A DNA stretch of 32,913 bases from Gyrodactylus bullatarudis (GCA_012064415.1 SSNU01000355.1:1-32913); one strand, 5' to 3'; shown: positions 1-13,600, counted from the stretch's first letter. Notes: a model not told the origin generated them from the letters alone. Translations and numbers: made by a program.

Positions 1-291
1 AAGATATCTGAAGAATTCCTTTCAATTCTTCTCTTGTAAGAAGACAATCATTCGTAATTTCTTGAATAAATCTAGCTTTTGTTTCCTCTGAAATTTGGGT
101 TGGTTTTCGTCCTCGCTTTTTTGTTTCATAAGGAATATGTTCCTCAACTTCAAGAGAAAAAGACTTTCTTTTAAATTGTAAGCAGCGCTTCTTGAAATAT
201 TCAATGAACTTGATAGGACTTCAACATCATCATTTCGATTAAGAATATTTACACCAACTGCAATTTTGGAGTTGTCAATAATAGCTCGCAT
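1..291 (-). pseudogene. Transposase N-terminal fragment, frameshifted, cut by window edge
   Basis: Reading leftward from an ATG at 291, the first 43 or so codons give a helix-turn-helix-like segment containing NISRSAAYNLKES. The reading frame then shifts: from about 160 down to 1 a different minus-strand frame continues with KKRGRKPTQISEETKARF and a second acidic/basic helical segment. A predicted HTH followed by an RGRKP linker is the layout of Tc1/mariner- or IS630-like transposase DNA-binding regions. The catalytic DDE part would lie beyond the left edge and cannot be seen. The shift means this copy is unlikely to be active. The assignment rests on motif layout only; another HTH transposase class is possible. 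Confidence 0.5.
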
Positions 292-1011
292 TTTGTAGGA
301 ATGTAGGAATAAAATAAGGTACTAATTCAATTCTATTGAATTAACCAATGAGCCTTTAGGATGATTTAATACTTAATTTAAAAAATTAAAATTGAGTTTT
401 TTTAAAAAAAGAAGAAAAGATCTGCTTATCTAATCCTATTTAAAAGATAGCTGGTACTATTTCTGTATTAAATTGTTGCCCAGGTACTTTATTGTACTAT
501 TTTTCAAATTTAATCTCAGAATATCCCTCAACTAGCTACCAACCACAATTTTCAATGAATTGATAGATATATTCCTGATAACGAGCTTTCATCATGGAAG
601 AAAATAGCATCTAGATCGTAGCTTTTTCCTCCATGAATTTCAAATTTCAACTAAAAGGATATAGAATGTATATGTATTTTGTAAAATGTGCACAAGAACA
701 GTTGAAGGGTCATTTTCTATTATGGAAAAAACTTTGGACAAAAATCAGAAATTTTATTGACACAAGATTGACTAAAAATTCTGCATCAATTTACGGTAGA
801 GGACTATTTTTTAACTCAAAATCCCTTAAATTTTCTTGAAAGTACTTTTTTCTACATATTTTTCAGTTTATGAGATACTATTTTTCATCTTTTTTGGTAC
901 TATTTTTGAGGCCCTAGTTATAACAGATTGATGTTCTAAACCAAGTCTTATACATAAATATTTTTGACTTAAAACTGATCAATGAAGTTCTGATTTATGA
1001 ATAAATTTTAG
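292..1011. other. AT-rich non-coding stretch before first visible exon
   Basis: No coding region is supported; a 68-codon + frame at 633-839 looks like chance. A short word close to GTACTATTTTT recurs at about 454, 494, 875 and 898, which may mark terminal or subterminal repeats of a decayed element linked to the transposase relic on the left. The stretch ends in an acceptor AG at 1010-1011, so at least its right part is an intron of the muscle gene whose 5' exons lie outside the window. Confidence 0.5.
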
Positions 1012-1664
1012 ATTGAAAGGTTAAATGGAAGCTCAGTTGTAGACTCAAGGCTGGCAAATTTACCAGGAAGTCCGATTGCACTCAATGAAAATAGACTAAA
1101 ATATCGATTGACGAGAAATAAGAATGGTATTCAACTCAATTTGCTTGAAGCAACTCCACAAGATGAGGGCTCATACAGAATTTGGATTGAAAACGAATAT
1201 GGAACTGATTATATTGACGTGAAAATTTATGTTGAAGGAGAACCAAACTTCAAATTGAATCCACCATGGCCAACGCCACATAAGTCCGGAACACTATTGA
1301 TCAAATGGAATAAACTTCCAATTGACACAAAGTTCATTGATGTAAACGAATTTGCCAACGAGATAACTGGATACAGGATAGAGTTCGCTAGAGATGTTGA
1401 TGGATCTCCAAGCCTCATCAGAGAGTCTGACTGGAAACTACTTGGCACAACATCTGCGGATAAAGATGAAATTGTGGTAAGACTACTAGCAGGGACATAC
1501 AAATGAAGAAAAACTAATGACATTATATTCATTATAGGCTAGCTCTCAACTTGAATATGGAGTTCCCTACAGGTTTAGAGTCAGGGTTGATAACTGGTTC
1601 GGTCATGGTCCCCCTTCAGAACCCTCTGAACCAGCAAAGATTTCTGATCTTGGCATTCAAGAAT
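1012..1664 (+). other. Ig domain (partial) plus first Fn3 domain
   Basis: Exons 1012-1476 and 1538-1664. The first part ends an I-set Ig domain: the F-strand motif DEGSYRIWIENEYG is the usual D-x-G-x-Y signature, although the Cys is replaced. It is followed by an Fn3 domain with LLIKWNKLP (B-strand Trp), ITGYRIEF (C strand) and YGVPYRFRVRVDNWFGHGPPS (F-G strands). The exon start is set by the acceptor at 1010-1011, directly behind an in-frame TAG. From 1280 onward this block is identical to the second Fn3 block downstream. Confidence 0.8.
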
Positions 1665-4600
1665 GTGAGTTTAACCTTGTCTAATTAATTTACACTGTTG
1701 ATAATACATTTCTTTGTTCAGTCTTTGATTTTGTCAAGAAAGACTATAGAATAGAGAAAGAACTAGCAAGAGATCCATATTCAAGAGTCTTCCAAATTAA
1801 GGACGGATCTGGTACCAATCGCATTCTCAAGACCATTAACTTAGATCAAAATTTTTCAAAATACTCGAAAATGAAGCCAATAACACCATCAACTAATATG
1901 TTCAGCTTTGAATCATTTGACTTTGATATCAAGCCTCATGTTCCTCATTTAGATGATGACATTCTTCTCTCAAGAGAGCGTCTTGATCAAGTTGAAAAAG
2001 AATTGAAGTTACTAGCAAGTATTGAACACGAAGGATTTGTTAAGCTTCATGAGAGTTATCAGGACGCGAAAAGATCATTTTATGTTATTGATGAGTAAGT
2101 TTACATAAATTTTATGTTCAAATATAAATGAACATGGAAGAAATTATTTTCGTATAGTCTACCAAATAGTTCTCTCTGGGACGCTATAAATAACCGGATG
2201 ATATCAACTGAGGAACAAGCAGCCGGTATAATGAGTCAAATCCTATCTGCTGTAAACAAACTTCACGAGAGTGGAATTGTTCACACTGGCTTAAATCCTA
2301 AAAAGATTATTTATATCCCTGATAAGAATGAAATTAAATTCACTACTGTTGATTACATCAAGGATATTGAAGATAATAAAAAGTCAATGGAAGCCTTCAA
2401 GCCGAAATTCTACCCTCTAAATCTCAAAGATCCAATTCGACCAACTTCAAGGTCACATGCTATTAATTTGAATATGCAAGATGCAGGAGCACTTTTATAT
2501 CAAATGTAAGTCGTTCTGAAACTTTTTTTCACAAAAAAGTCTATATTTCAAGGAAAATTTCTTTAGATTTTCCATAGTTTAATATTAAATAGATTTTATC
2601 TATGCCAAATTAATTGATAGATCTTTAAAATTAATATTTGAGTTTCATATAGGTGCATTTCAGAAATTGTTTATCAAAACTAAATAAATAAATTGTATTC
2701 TAATTTTCTAGGACAACTGGGGATTTGTATAGAGAGCCATCCATAAGTAGGATGAGAGAATACAACGTTTCCACGCCAATTATCGATTTAACTAGAAACT
2801 TGTGGCAACCAAAAGATAACTACAAAATTTCATCTGCTCTTAATCATGAGTGGTTTAAGAATGTAAAGCCATTGAGACCTGATTCTCAAAGGCCAACCTC
2901 AAGAATTGATGTTGTATCAGTTGGACCGCATTATCCTGGAAATCTATACGATAATTTATTGTTTACAAAGAGTGATTTGGGCATTGGTAAGAAAAATAAA
3001 GTTATGATTTTATGATGATTTTGAAATAATTCAAATTTAATAAAAAGATATGAATCCCGATTATACTTTGAATGCTCCGTGGGTAGCACCATATAAGTCC
3101 GGAACACTATTGATCAAATGGAATAAACTTCCAATTGACACAAAGTTCATTGATGTAAACGAATTTGCCAACGAGATAACTGGATACAGGATAGAGTTCG
3201 CTAGAGATGTTGATGGATCTCCAAGCCTCATCAGAGAGTCTGACTGGAAACTACTTGGCACAACATCTGCGGATAAAGATGAAATTGTGGTAAGACTACT
3301 AGCAGGGACATACAAATGAAGAAAAACTAATGACATTATATTCATTATAGGCTAGCTCTCAACTTGAATATGGAGTTCCCTACAGGTTTAGAGTCAGGGT
3401 TGATAACTGGTTCGGTCATGGTCCCCCTTCAGAACCCTCTGAACCAGCAAAGATTTCTGATCTTGGCATTCAAGAATGTGAGTTTAACCTTGTCTAATTA
3501 ATTTACACTGTTGATAATACATTTCTTTGTTCAGTCTTTGATTTTGTCAAGAAAGACTATAGAATAGAGAAAGAACTAGCAAGAGATCCATATTCAAGAG
3601 TCTTCCAAATTAAGGACGGATCTGGTACCAATAGACTTTTGAAGGCATTCAATTTCGATACTGCCAAAGTGTCAAAATTCATGAACGCTAAGCCAATTAC
3701 TCCTACAATACAACTTACAAATCTAATTAGTCCATACTCGAGTGAACCTAAAAGTTCATCAAGATTATTCGTTCCAAACCTACCATCACCAATCTCCCCT
3801 GTTCGTAGACCTGGTTCTGCTATCGATGATTCTTTTCAATCTCTTGAAAAAGCTGAAAAAGAGCTCAGACTTTTGGCTTCAATTGAACACGAAGGATTTG
3901 TTAAGCTTCATGATAGTTATCAAGATGCCAAAAAAATATTTTATGTCACTGATTTGTATGTTTTTTTCTTCCTTTTAGTCTTTACCTATATTACATTTTT
4001 CTTATTCAGTGTACCGAATAGTACTCTATGGGATGCAATTAACAATAAAACAATATCGACAGAAAAACAAGCAGCTGATGTCATGAGACAAGTTATAAGT
4101 GTTGTTGATAAACTCAAGGACAAAGGCTTTTCTCAGCCCAGGCTGGACCCGAAAAAGATTATTTACATACCCGATACAAATGAGATTAAATTCCCAACCA
4201 TTGACTTCGTTGAACGAATCAAAGAGAAAAGAAAACGTGAGGAAAAAGCCATCTTGCCAAAGATGAAACCATTGAAATTACCCAAGCCAATTGTGCCAAC
4301 TCCTGATAGTTATGAACATGAGACACAGGAAATTGGTCGACTATTATATCAAATGTATGTTTTTTATAATCCTATGCTTTATTAATACCAAGGATAAAAG
4401 TTAATTTGTAAAATTGTTTACTTATTAGAACTACTGGTGATACAAGCTATAAACCAAGTATAAGTCGTCTGAGAGATCTCAATGTTTCAACACCACTACT
4501 TGATTTTACACAAAAACTAATGCAGCCTGATGACGGATTCAACATTCGATCGATTTATGATCACAAATGGCTAATTGAAAGACCAGAACTACCACTCAAA

Positions 4601-7600
4601 CCCACTAACCAGGATACTCCACTTAGAGCTCGTAAAGATGGAAGCATATACCAGAGGTTATTATTTGATAGACCATTTGAAGATGACTTTGTTGATAATT
4701 ATATTACAAGAAATGTTGTAAAGAAACGAGAATATGTTACATCACAACTGAGAGAATCAAGACCGATAGATTCTCCTAAAATTCAAAGAGTTTGTTCATC
4801 TATATTATCAAGTTCATATTATCAATTTTTAATCATTTATTATAACAGACACTTTCAACACCGAGACCTATTTCGTCTTTGGAAACCCAAAGTGGACGAG
4901 AAACAGAAGACATAACTCTACGGTTTAATCTTCCTTTACCGCGACGTCCATCGTCAGTAGGATACCCAATTGATTTGAAAGTCTTTTGGAACTTGAATAG
5001 TCGTCCTTTACCAACTGATCCTATCAAATATCAGCCCAAGTTTGATCGAGAAACCGGGGAAGTTTCTCTCAAAATTAAAGATTTGGCTCTAAAGGACATT
5101 GGCTCATATGGCTATTCAATAATAACACCAATGGAAACATTAAGAGATTCAATAAACCTCAATGTTTTCCCAATACCGAAATCTCCTGTGTTTGACAGAA
5201 AAAGATGTGAGTACTTCTTTACATACTGTATTAAATTACCTATCGTAAATTTGAATTATCTCTGAAATAAAACGGATTTTTCTTAATTTTATCTAGTGAA
5301 TCAAGACTTTGATTATGAGATTGATACAGAATTGGCCAGAACAAAGTATTCAAGTGTTTACAGACTTCATGATAGGTACAGTGGTGATCATAAACTTTTA
5401 AAAGTTATAAGGAAAGACTCTCCTCTTGGCGAGGATCATTCAACAAAGCCTATTTCGCCAGTTCGGTTAAATAAACTTCTCAAATCAGTTGATACTCAAC
5501 CATTAATATTTGATTTTGATCGCCAACCAGCTAGATCTAATCAAGTCTCTTCTTCTTCAGATTATCGACTTGATATGGCTAAGAGAGAAATTGAATTCTT
5601 GACTTCAGTTCGCCATGATAACCTGTCTAAAATTTATCAAGCTTACCAAGATCCTTATCAGATATTTTATGTCATTGACGAGTGAGTAACAAGAATTCTC
5701 GTACATGAGTATGATTCATTTGCTTGTAAATTTATTTTGATTAGAATATGGGGAAAGGCAAATTTTTTAACATTCATTTTGAAGAGGATCAAAAAGCGAG
5801 AAAAATCTTATATTTGTTCTGATGTGGTAAATTAGAGTTTAAAAAATCAGTTTTCGAATTTGGGTCAAAATTTTTCAATGAAAATCCCTATTTTTGAACA
5901 AACTATCAACTTTTTGAAATATTAAAATTAAAATTGAAACTATTTTTGATATTGTCAGAAAGATTGGAATAATTTCGGCGTATTTTTGGAAATTTGGACA
6001 AGCAGGGGATAAATACATTTGATTCATGTGTGAAAAATTAGCATTTTCTCAGCTCAAACTTTAATTTAAACTGTTTCCATTCGGATATCGTTTTGCCTTT
6101 CCCTATCAGATATGGTAGGCATTTTTAAAATTTTTTATTTTATATCCCTAAAATAAACTTTTTTGAAGCTCAATGTTTTATTTGAATTTCAGCATTCCAA
6201 AGGAAACACTGGCTAGTGCATTTAGAAATAAAGGAATCGATAGTGAACATAAGCTGGCAGATATTGCACAACAAACACTCAGCTTCCTAGATAATCTTCA
6301 TACTCAAGGCTACATATTCCCAGGCTTAGATGCTGAAAATATTTATTACAACCCTGAAAATAATAAAATATCTTTTTCATTTGTTGACAAAATTCATCGC
6401 ATTAACGATGATAAACAATCATTGAAACTTAAATTCTATTCACCAAAGTTTATTCCAGATGAGTTAAGCAGAAGTAAAGATCGAAATTTTGTCGGTCCTG
6501 CCACTGATGTCTGGAGCGTTGGCAACTTAATTTATCAAATGTAAGTTTGGCTCAGTCAATTGACTTCAAATCTTGAATTTTTTCTTCTCTCAAATATTCA
6601 CTTTTAAATGTTTATTTGATCAATTTATCAACTATAAAATACAAAGATTAATTCAATAAGATTTAAATCAGGATTATTTTGATTGAATAAATAAATTTTA
6701 TTTCAACTGCAGATCAACTGGTGACTTTAACTCTCGTCCAAATGTTGAACGTTTAAAGATGTCAACCTTACATTCCAAAGAAATGTTGGACTTTGTTGAT
6801 AGAACTCTACGTCAGAGTCCTTATGACAGGTTGACCACAAAACAAGCCCTTTATCACTCTTGGATAATAAGTCAACCTCCTTTTGTATCTTCATATAAAA
6901 CATATCCTGATTATCATTATGAACCAGTGATAAGCTCAGATTGGCAATCATCAAAAAATATATATGATCTTTCAACTGAAAAGAGAATATATTATCCAAA
7001 GAATGACTGTTATCCGAGAAACACTCAAGTTTACGACCAATTATTGTACTTTTTCGATTATCCAAATACAAGAAGGGAAACTTTCCATGATATTGGATCT
7101 CTTGGAATGAGGGAGCCGACCTCACCCATGCGACCACGAGATTACCAAAGTAATAGAATGGAACTTGATTATAAAACTCCAGTGAGTAGTTTTTACTTTT
7201 ATTTGAATTTTTATCTCTTGTATTAAGTATACGCATCAATAATTATTATAATGAATTTAAATTTTCACGATCCTAATTCTTCATGTTATTTTGAAGATGT
7301 TCATCGAAACTCAGTTACAGCCAAAAGGTTTACCTCCAATTCTAACAAAATCTCTTCTTCCTGAAAACACTTTTGAGGGAAAAGAAACAATTTTAAAATG
7401 TTCCATAAGTATTCCAAAGGCTCCAAGAAGGCCAGATTATCGAGATGAGCAAATCCGTGATCTTAGAATAATCTGGTATTGCAATGGCATACCAATAGAT
7501 TATTCTAATAGATCAAAGTATATTCAAGAGGTTGACGATGTGTCTGGTCAAATTTCATTAAGAGTTCTTGATACTAATGAAAGAGACGCTGGAACTTATT

Positions 7601-10600
7601 CTGTGAAAATCATTGGCAGATATGGAAGTGTTGAAGACTCTGCGAATCTCACAATCAAAAAATCAACTTATTCTTCATTGATGAATGAAAAATGTAAGAA
7701 GTCATATTTTATTTTGTAAAAAATCAACTGACAATACATTAATTTTATTAGTGAGAGATTTCGAAAGGCTCAATTATTCAATTGAAGAAGAATTAGCAAA
7801 GTAAGTAATCTCAATCGAGACCATATAATAAAAATTGTTACTCCAAAGCAGAAATTTTAATCAATGAGGGAACTTAAGAAAAAGTAGAAAAATAAATTGA
7901 AATATTACTTTTGAGTATATTGATGATTTTTCAGATTTTTTTAAAATCACATTCAGTAAAGTCTTGATTTATTAATCTGACATTTTTTCCTTCATAGAAA
8001 TAGCTATTCAAGATTGTATCGAATCAGAGATAAAGATACAGGTTCATATAGACTGATGAAGATGATTCAAACTGAGGATAGCAACTTTAGCCCAAGACCA
8101 AGTTCGAGGTTTAGAGAGTCAAATCATTATGAAGTTAGGAAAACTCTCAATTTACCTTCACCAATTATTCCAAGGGATATGGATTATACTTCAAGTCCGG
8201 TTAAAAGTCCAATTTCTGCTAGTGTAGATGAAACCATTTACAAGTCAGAGCAGAGAAGAAGGCTTATTGAAAAAGAATTGTCTCTATTGACAAGTTTGCA
8301 GCATGATAGTGTAGTCAAGGTTCATGATATTTGCGAAGAGCCAAAGAAAATCGTATATATTATGGATGAGTAAGAAAATATTTATTCAAATTTATTACAA
8401 CACTTTAATTATCATAATTATTTTAGTGTTCCTAATCAAACACTCTGGGAGTCGATTAGAAAACGGGCTATTCGAAGTGAAAAAGAAACAGCTGAAGTAA
8501 TCACGCAAGTTCTTGGCTTCCTTGATCGTCTCCATGGAAGGGGATATGTTCACATGGGTCTTAACTCTGAAGATATTCTCTATGATAGTGCATCACGTAA
8601 AATAAAAATAGCCAATCTAAGTCAAGCTGAACGCCTTGAAAATGAACCGCATCCAGTTAGAATACAATTCAAATCAGTTGTCTATCTACCAGATGAATTC
8701 ATTGATAGGTATGAAGAACAAGAACAAAGTTACATTGGTCCATCCACTGATATGTGGGGAGTGGGTACTCTTGTTTATCAAATGTGAGTAACAGATATAT
8801 AATATAAAGCTAAACTCAACATGAAGATGAGAAGTTATCAATATTACAAAATGCTCAAAATTTTTCTCCAGATAGCCAGGAAAAAATCTACTTTTTGATT
8901 ACCACGATAAAAAATTGAATCAAAAATGCCCACAAACCCCTGCTTATTCAACCTTCAAAATTTTTATCGATTCTAAAGATTTAAAGCAACTCGATACTAA
9001 TATTTCAGATCAAGATTAGACGAAGGAATTAAACCGGATAAATAGGTTGACAGAAGCTCTCGGTTTACAAAAAAAAGTTTAAAATTTTGGGTCATTCCCC
9101 TTCGTTTTAGTTGAAAAAAAACAGATTTTTCGATTTCCCACAAAAACGACAAACTCTGAATTTTTTCGCAAAATTTGAATTCTTTGTCTAATCTTGATCC
9201 GAAATATTAGTATCGAGTTGCTTTAGGTTGAAAAAGTGAGAAATTGGGGCGTTTTCAAAATTCTTATTCAATTTTTTCAGAAGTATTTGTATTTTAACTG
9301 CTCATGGAATTCAAAAATAAATTTTTTCCTGGCTATAGAGCATTAATTAAGTTTTTATATTGACTCTATTATTATTTTTGAATTCGTTTAATTTATTTAG
9401 GGTTACCGGAGATACTCAAAATCGCCCGTCATTTAGCCGAATGAAGTCAAGGGGTGTTTCATCTCCATTACTTGATTTCACAAGAAAATTATTAAACAAA
9501 AATCCTAAGGAACGTATCAATACCAGAGAAGCAATGCAGCATGAATGGCTAACTAAAACAAAATACGATACGAGTTTCATCGATGAAGAACTTTTGAAAG
9601 ATGATCCTTCAAAGCACGATGTTCGAGAGTCTATTGAAAAACGTGTCTATGAAAAATTGTTACATACGTTCGATACTCGATCTGAGAGCAGAATGACTGA
9701 TTTACAATCTAAGCATTTTATCGGATCTCTGGGACGAGATTCGAAAACAGATAACTTTGAATCAGATGTTGACTTGTTCTTAGATGGTCTAAACAAGAAG
9801 CGTGAAAAGCTACATCGTGAATATTCCGAGTCAAGAAATAGAAACTTTGAAGACTACGAGTCATCTAATGTGAGTGACTAATACATCCCAGAAAAATTAT
9901 GATATTTTAATTTACTCATTTCAGATTATCATCAACACACATTTGCAAGCAAGAGGTCCTCTACCGAAATTTACAAGTAGTTTATCTCGTGAAAGTGTTG
10001 AAGAGGGTTCCTCAGTCACATTTAGAGCTACTGTACAAGCATCAAAAAATGATAAATATAAAGCAGAAAGTCTATCAGACCTAAATGTCTTCTGGGACTT
10101 TAATGGTCGAATTTTATCAAATCAAGCTGATAGGAACAAATATCATCAAAGATTCGATACATCAACAGGAGAAGTTTCCTTGCGTATATCAGATGCATCT
10201 ATTGAGGATGTTGGAACATACTCTGTTATTATCGTCAGTAAATATGGTCACATTGAAGATTCAGCGATTCTCAAAGTTAGAAAGAAAATTGTGTATCCTG
10301 TGAAAGAGAGAAAACTTGAAGTTGAAAAGATGAAAGCTAATCTACAACCACAAATTGTTTTACCTCTCTTTGACTCAAGTATTATGAAAGGAGAAACCCT
10401 TCGTCTCGTTGCCAAAGGTAAGTTTACTCACTGAATTCTGACTAAACTGAAAATCTAAATTTGTTTGTATTCTCAGTTACTGGTTTGCCAAAACCAAAAT
10501 TTGTATGGTCCTTCAATGGCTCATCGCTAGTTAATGCATATAGGTATAAATTATTAGAGGAACAGAAAGCTTCCATCATCCATGGAAATCCAGCTAATGA

Positions 10601-13600
10601 GTTCATTGTCACATTGGAAATTTTGCAAGTTGAAAATTCTGATGCTGGCATTTATTCGCTGACATCCACAAATGTTCATGGCAGTGAAACAGTTACCGCT
10701 ATAATTGATATTTTATGTAGGTTATATATCACAGTATCAAGTTTTGCTTTTAAAAAAATATTTTTTCCATCTCTAATAGCTGATAGCTCATCCCAAGGAT
10801 CTACTGGTCCTAAATTCTTTGATCAGCTTCATAGTGTCACAGCAGTTGAAGGAAGTGCTGCTAAGCTAGAGGCTCAAGTTAGCTGTAAGCCAATTCCTGA
10901 ATTCACCTGGTTGAAAGATGGGAAACCTCTGATCATTGACAATGTTAGGATATTCTCAACAAAAACAGTTGACTGTGAAAATGTTGGAGTCAATCAAGAA
11001 TTTCTGGTTACTGTACAGCTATTGCTAAAAGAAACTATTGTCCGAGATAGTGGACGTTATACATGTGTCTCGATAAATTCTGTTGGTACTGCCGTCTCTG
11101 AAGCAGCCATTCATATTAGAAGTAATAATATTTTTAGGATTAAAAATATATTTTTAATAATCATTATATTATCCAGGTATCTCAATGAATTCATTCAAGG
11201 CTACTTCCTTTGAATATAAACGACAGTCAGTGCTCGACCAAAAGAGAAGACCTCCAGAGTTCACTCGCAGATTACGAAACATGGAAATTACACTGGGTAG
11301 GGAAATGAGATTTTATGCCAGCATTTTCGCTGTCCCCTACGCTAATGTTACATGGCTTAAAGACAATGTGCCCATTGCTAGCCAACAGAATGGCAAAGAG
11401 TTTAACTCAAGTGATCCAAGAATTAACGCAAAGGTTTGTTAAGCACAAAAATGTTTTCACATTCAAAAGTTGATTTTATTAATCCATAATTTAGAACACT
11501 TTTGGCCATCTTGAATTGACTGTTGAAAATACCAAGATTGAAGATCTTGGCCAATACACTCTTTTGGCATATAATGGGGAAGGCGAAACAAAATGTTCTT
11601 GTTTAGTGACAAAAGCTTTGGAAGAAATTGTAGATCCTCGACTTCCAATAATAACAAAACATCTTAGAGATTTGACTGTTCTCGAAGGTACACGATTAGA
11701 ACTCAATGTGGAAGCAACTGGTAATCCATCTCCAAGATTTAAATGGGATAAAGATGGCTTTGAATTTCTCAATGACCAACTTGATTCTACACGTGTCGTC
11801 CAAGAGACTGAAGATAACAAGGCTTCACTTGTTATTGCTAATGCCAAAACTACTGATGCTGGTCTATACACCTGTATAGCACATAATCGTATTGGACGTC
11901 AACGAACATCAGCATTTATTTATGTTGAGAAAAATGAAAAACTAGCAAAACCACCGAAAAGTTACAATCAAATTTCGTCTACTACAACCTCAAAGGTTTA
12001 TAGAACTGAGTGTATTACAACTAGACATCCAAGAGATTCATCATTAAATAAGAAAATGGAGTTTGTTGAGGCCTTGCCAAAGAGAGTTGAAATTGTCGAA
12101 GGTGAAAGTTTGGAATTGAAAGTTAAAGTTGATGCTAATATTCACTATATTCGTAAGTTTTTCTTCCAAATGACAAACTGGTTTAATTTTTAATCTGTAT
12201 TTCCTCTAACATTGTTCCATGCCTTAATAGAATATGTATTCAAAACTCATCTTTGAAAAGCATATTTATGTTCTGATATATCCTTTTTACCATAATTTTT
12301 TAAATTCTCCTAATTTCCCAGAAAATTTTGATGTGGTGAAAAAATACTCAATTTTGTACTATAAACTCTATTTGAAAAATCTATTCTTGTCTTAATTTTG
12401 TCATTTCTAGCACAATTTTTTTAATTTTGTTTGAAAGTATTTACACCTAGTTAATATAAAGATGGGAATTTATGATTTTTACAAAATTCTTAATTTTTTC
12501 ATCAAGAAATCGAATTTGATCAAGAATTTTTGGAATCTAGATTTTGAGGCTCTCTTTCATGATACGGAGAAAAAAATTTAGAAAAAATCAATTTTTAAGG
12601 AAAATACGGCAAATTTGAAATCTTGAAGTAGCGCCAAATTCCCATATTTTTGAACTTTGAGTTGAAAATTTTTGTTGATTTCAATGTGAGAGAGTGATCA
12701 AAAGTTGATTTTTAGGATCACAATTAGTCAAAGAAATCAAATATGCCTAATCTGGTTTTGAGAATCATCCCATAATCGTGTAAAAATCAAATTTTGATTT
12801 TTTTATCATTTTCCCCTTTTTCAACTTTCGAACCCAAAATTTTTTATCGATTTCGATGATTCGAAGCAGTTAAGTCATGATATTTCGGATCAACATTAGA
12901 CGAAGAATTCGAATTCACCTGCAGAAGTTGACTGAATTTCGTCATTTCTGTAGGAAATCGAACCATTTGAATTTTTCGATTATCACGAAGGCAAATTATC
13001 CAAAATTTTTGAAGTCTAACCTTTTCTCGGAAACAGTAAGATCTTTGCTATCTTTATGGCCAAATACGAATTATTTGTCTAATGTTGATCCGAAATATCA
13101 TCACTTAACTGCTTCGAAATATCGAAATCGATAAAATTTTTAGGTTGAATAGTTGAAAAAGGGGAAATTTGGTGCATTTTCGAAATTCGAAAAACGGCCC
13201 AATTTTGGTCAGATTGAATTTTTTTCGGAATTTTTCCGAATATACATATCTTATTAGCTCATTCTGTTTTAGAATTCAAAAACTTATTTTTTACTGTGGA
13301 TCCGGAGAAAAATATCGAGTTTTTTGTAAAAATAGTAAATTCTCACCTTCATGTCAACTAGATTTACAATAGGGTAGGGTTAATTTTTAAACCTCATATT
13401 AGTACCAACTTTTCTGATAGAATTATCAATTCTAAGTATTATTTTGTATTGTAGCATGTGTCGAAATGCTTCACCATAATGTCATTCAGTTTAAAATCCA
13501 GAATTTTTCAAATTTCGGCTCAATTTTCAATAAATTTTTATTACGAAATCACTAAAATCCGGAATTTCTTAGTCATTTAATGAGTTTCTGAAGTTTTATT

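Noticed and set aside
1227..1532. 101-codon minus-strand frame over the first Fn3 exon (and its twin at 3061-3345)
   Set aside because: It is the antisense shadow of a well-supported Fn3 exon, and it is doubled only because the block is duplicated.
6727..7239. 170-codon minus-strand frame opposite the end of kinase 3
   Set aside because: It lies antisense to conserved kinase-tail coding sequence; no family features are visible.
11491..11871. 126-codon minus-strand frame opposite Ig4-Ig5
   Set aside because: It is the antisense of two clear Ig domains; codon pattern and motifs support only the + strand.
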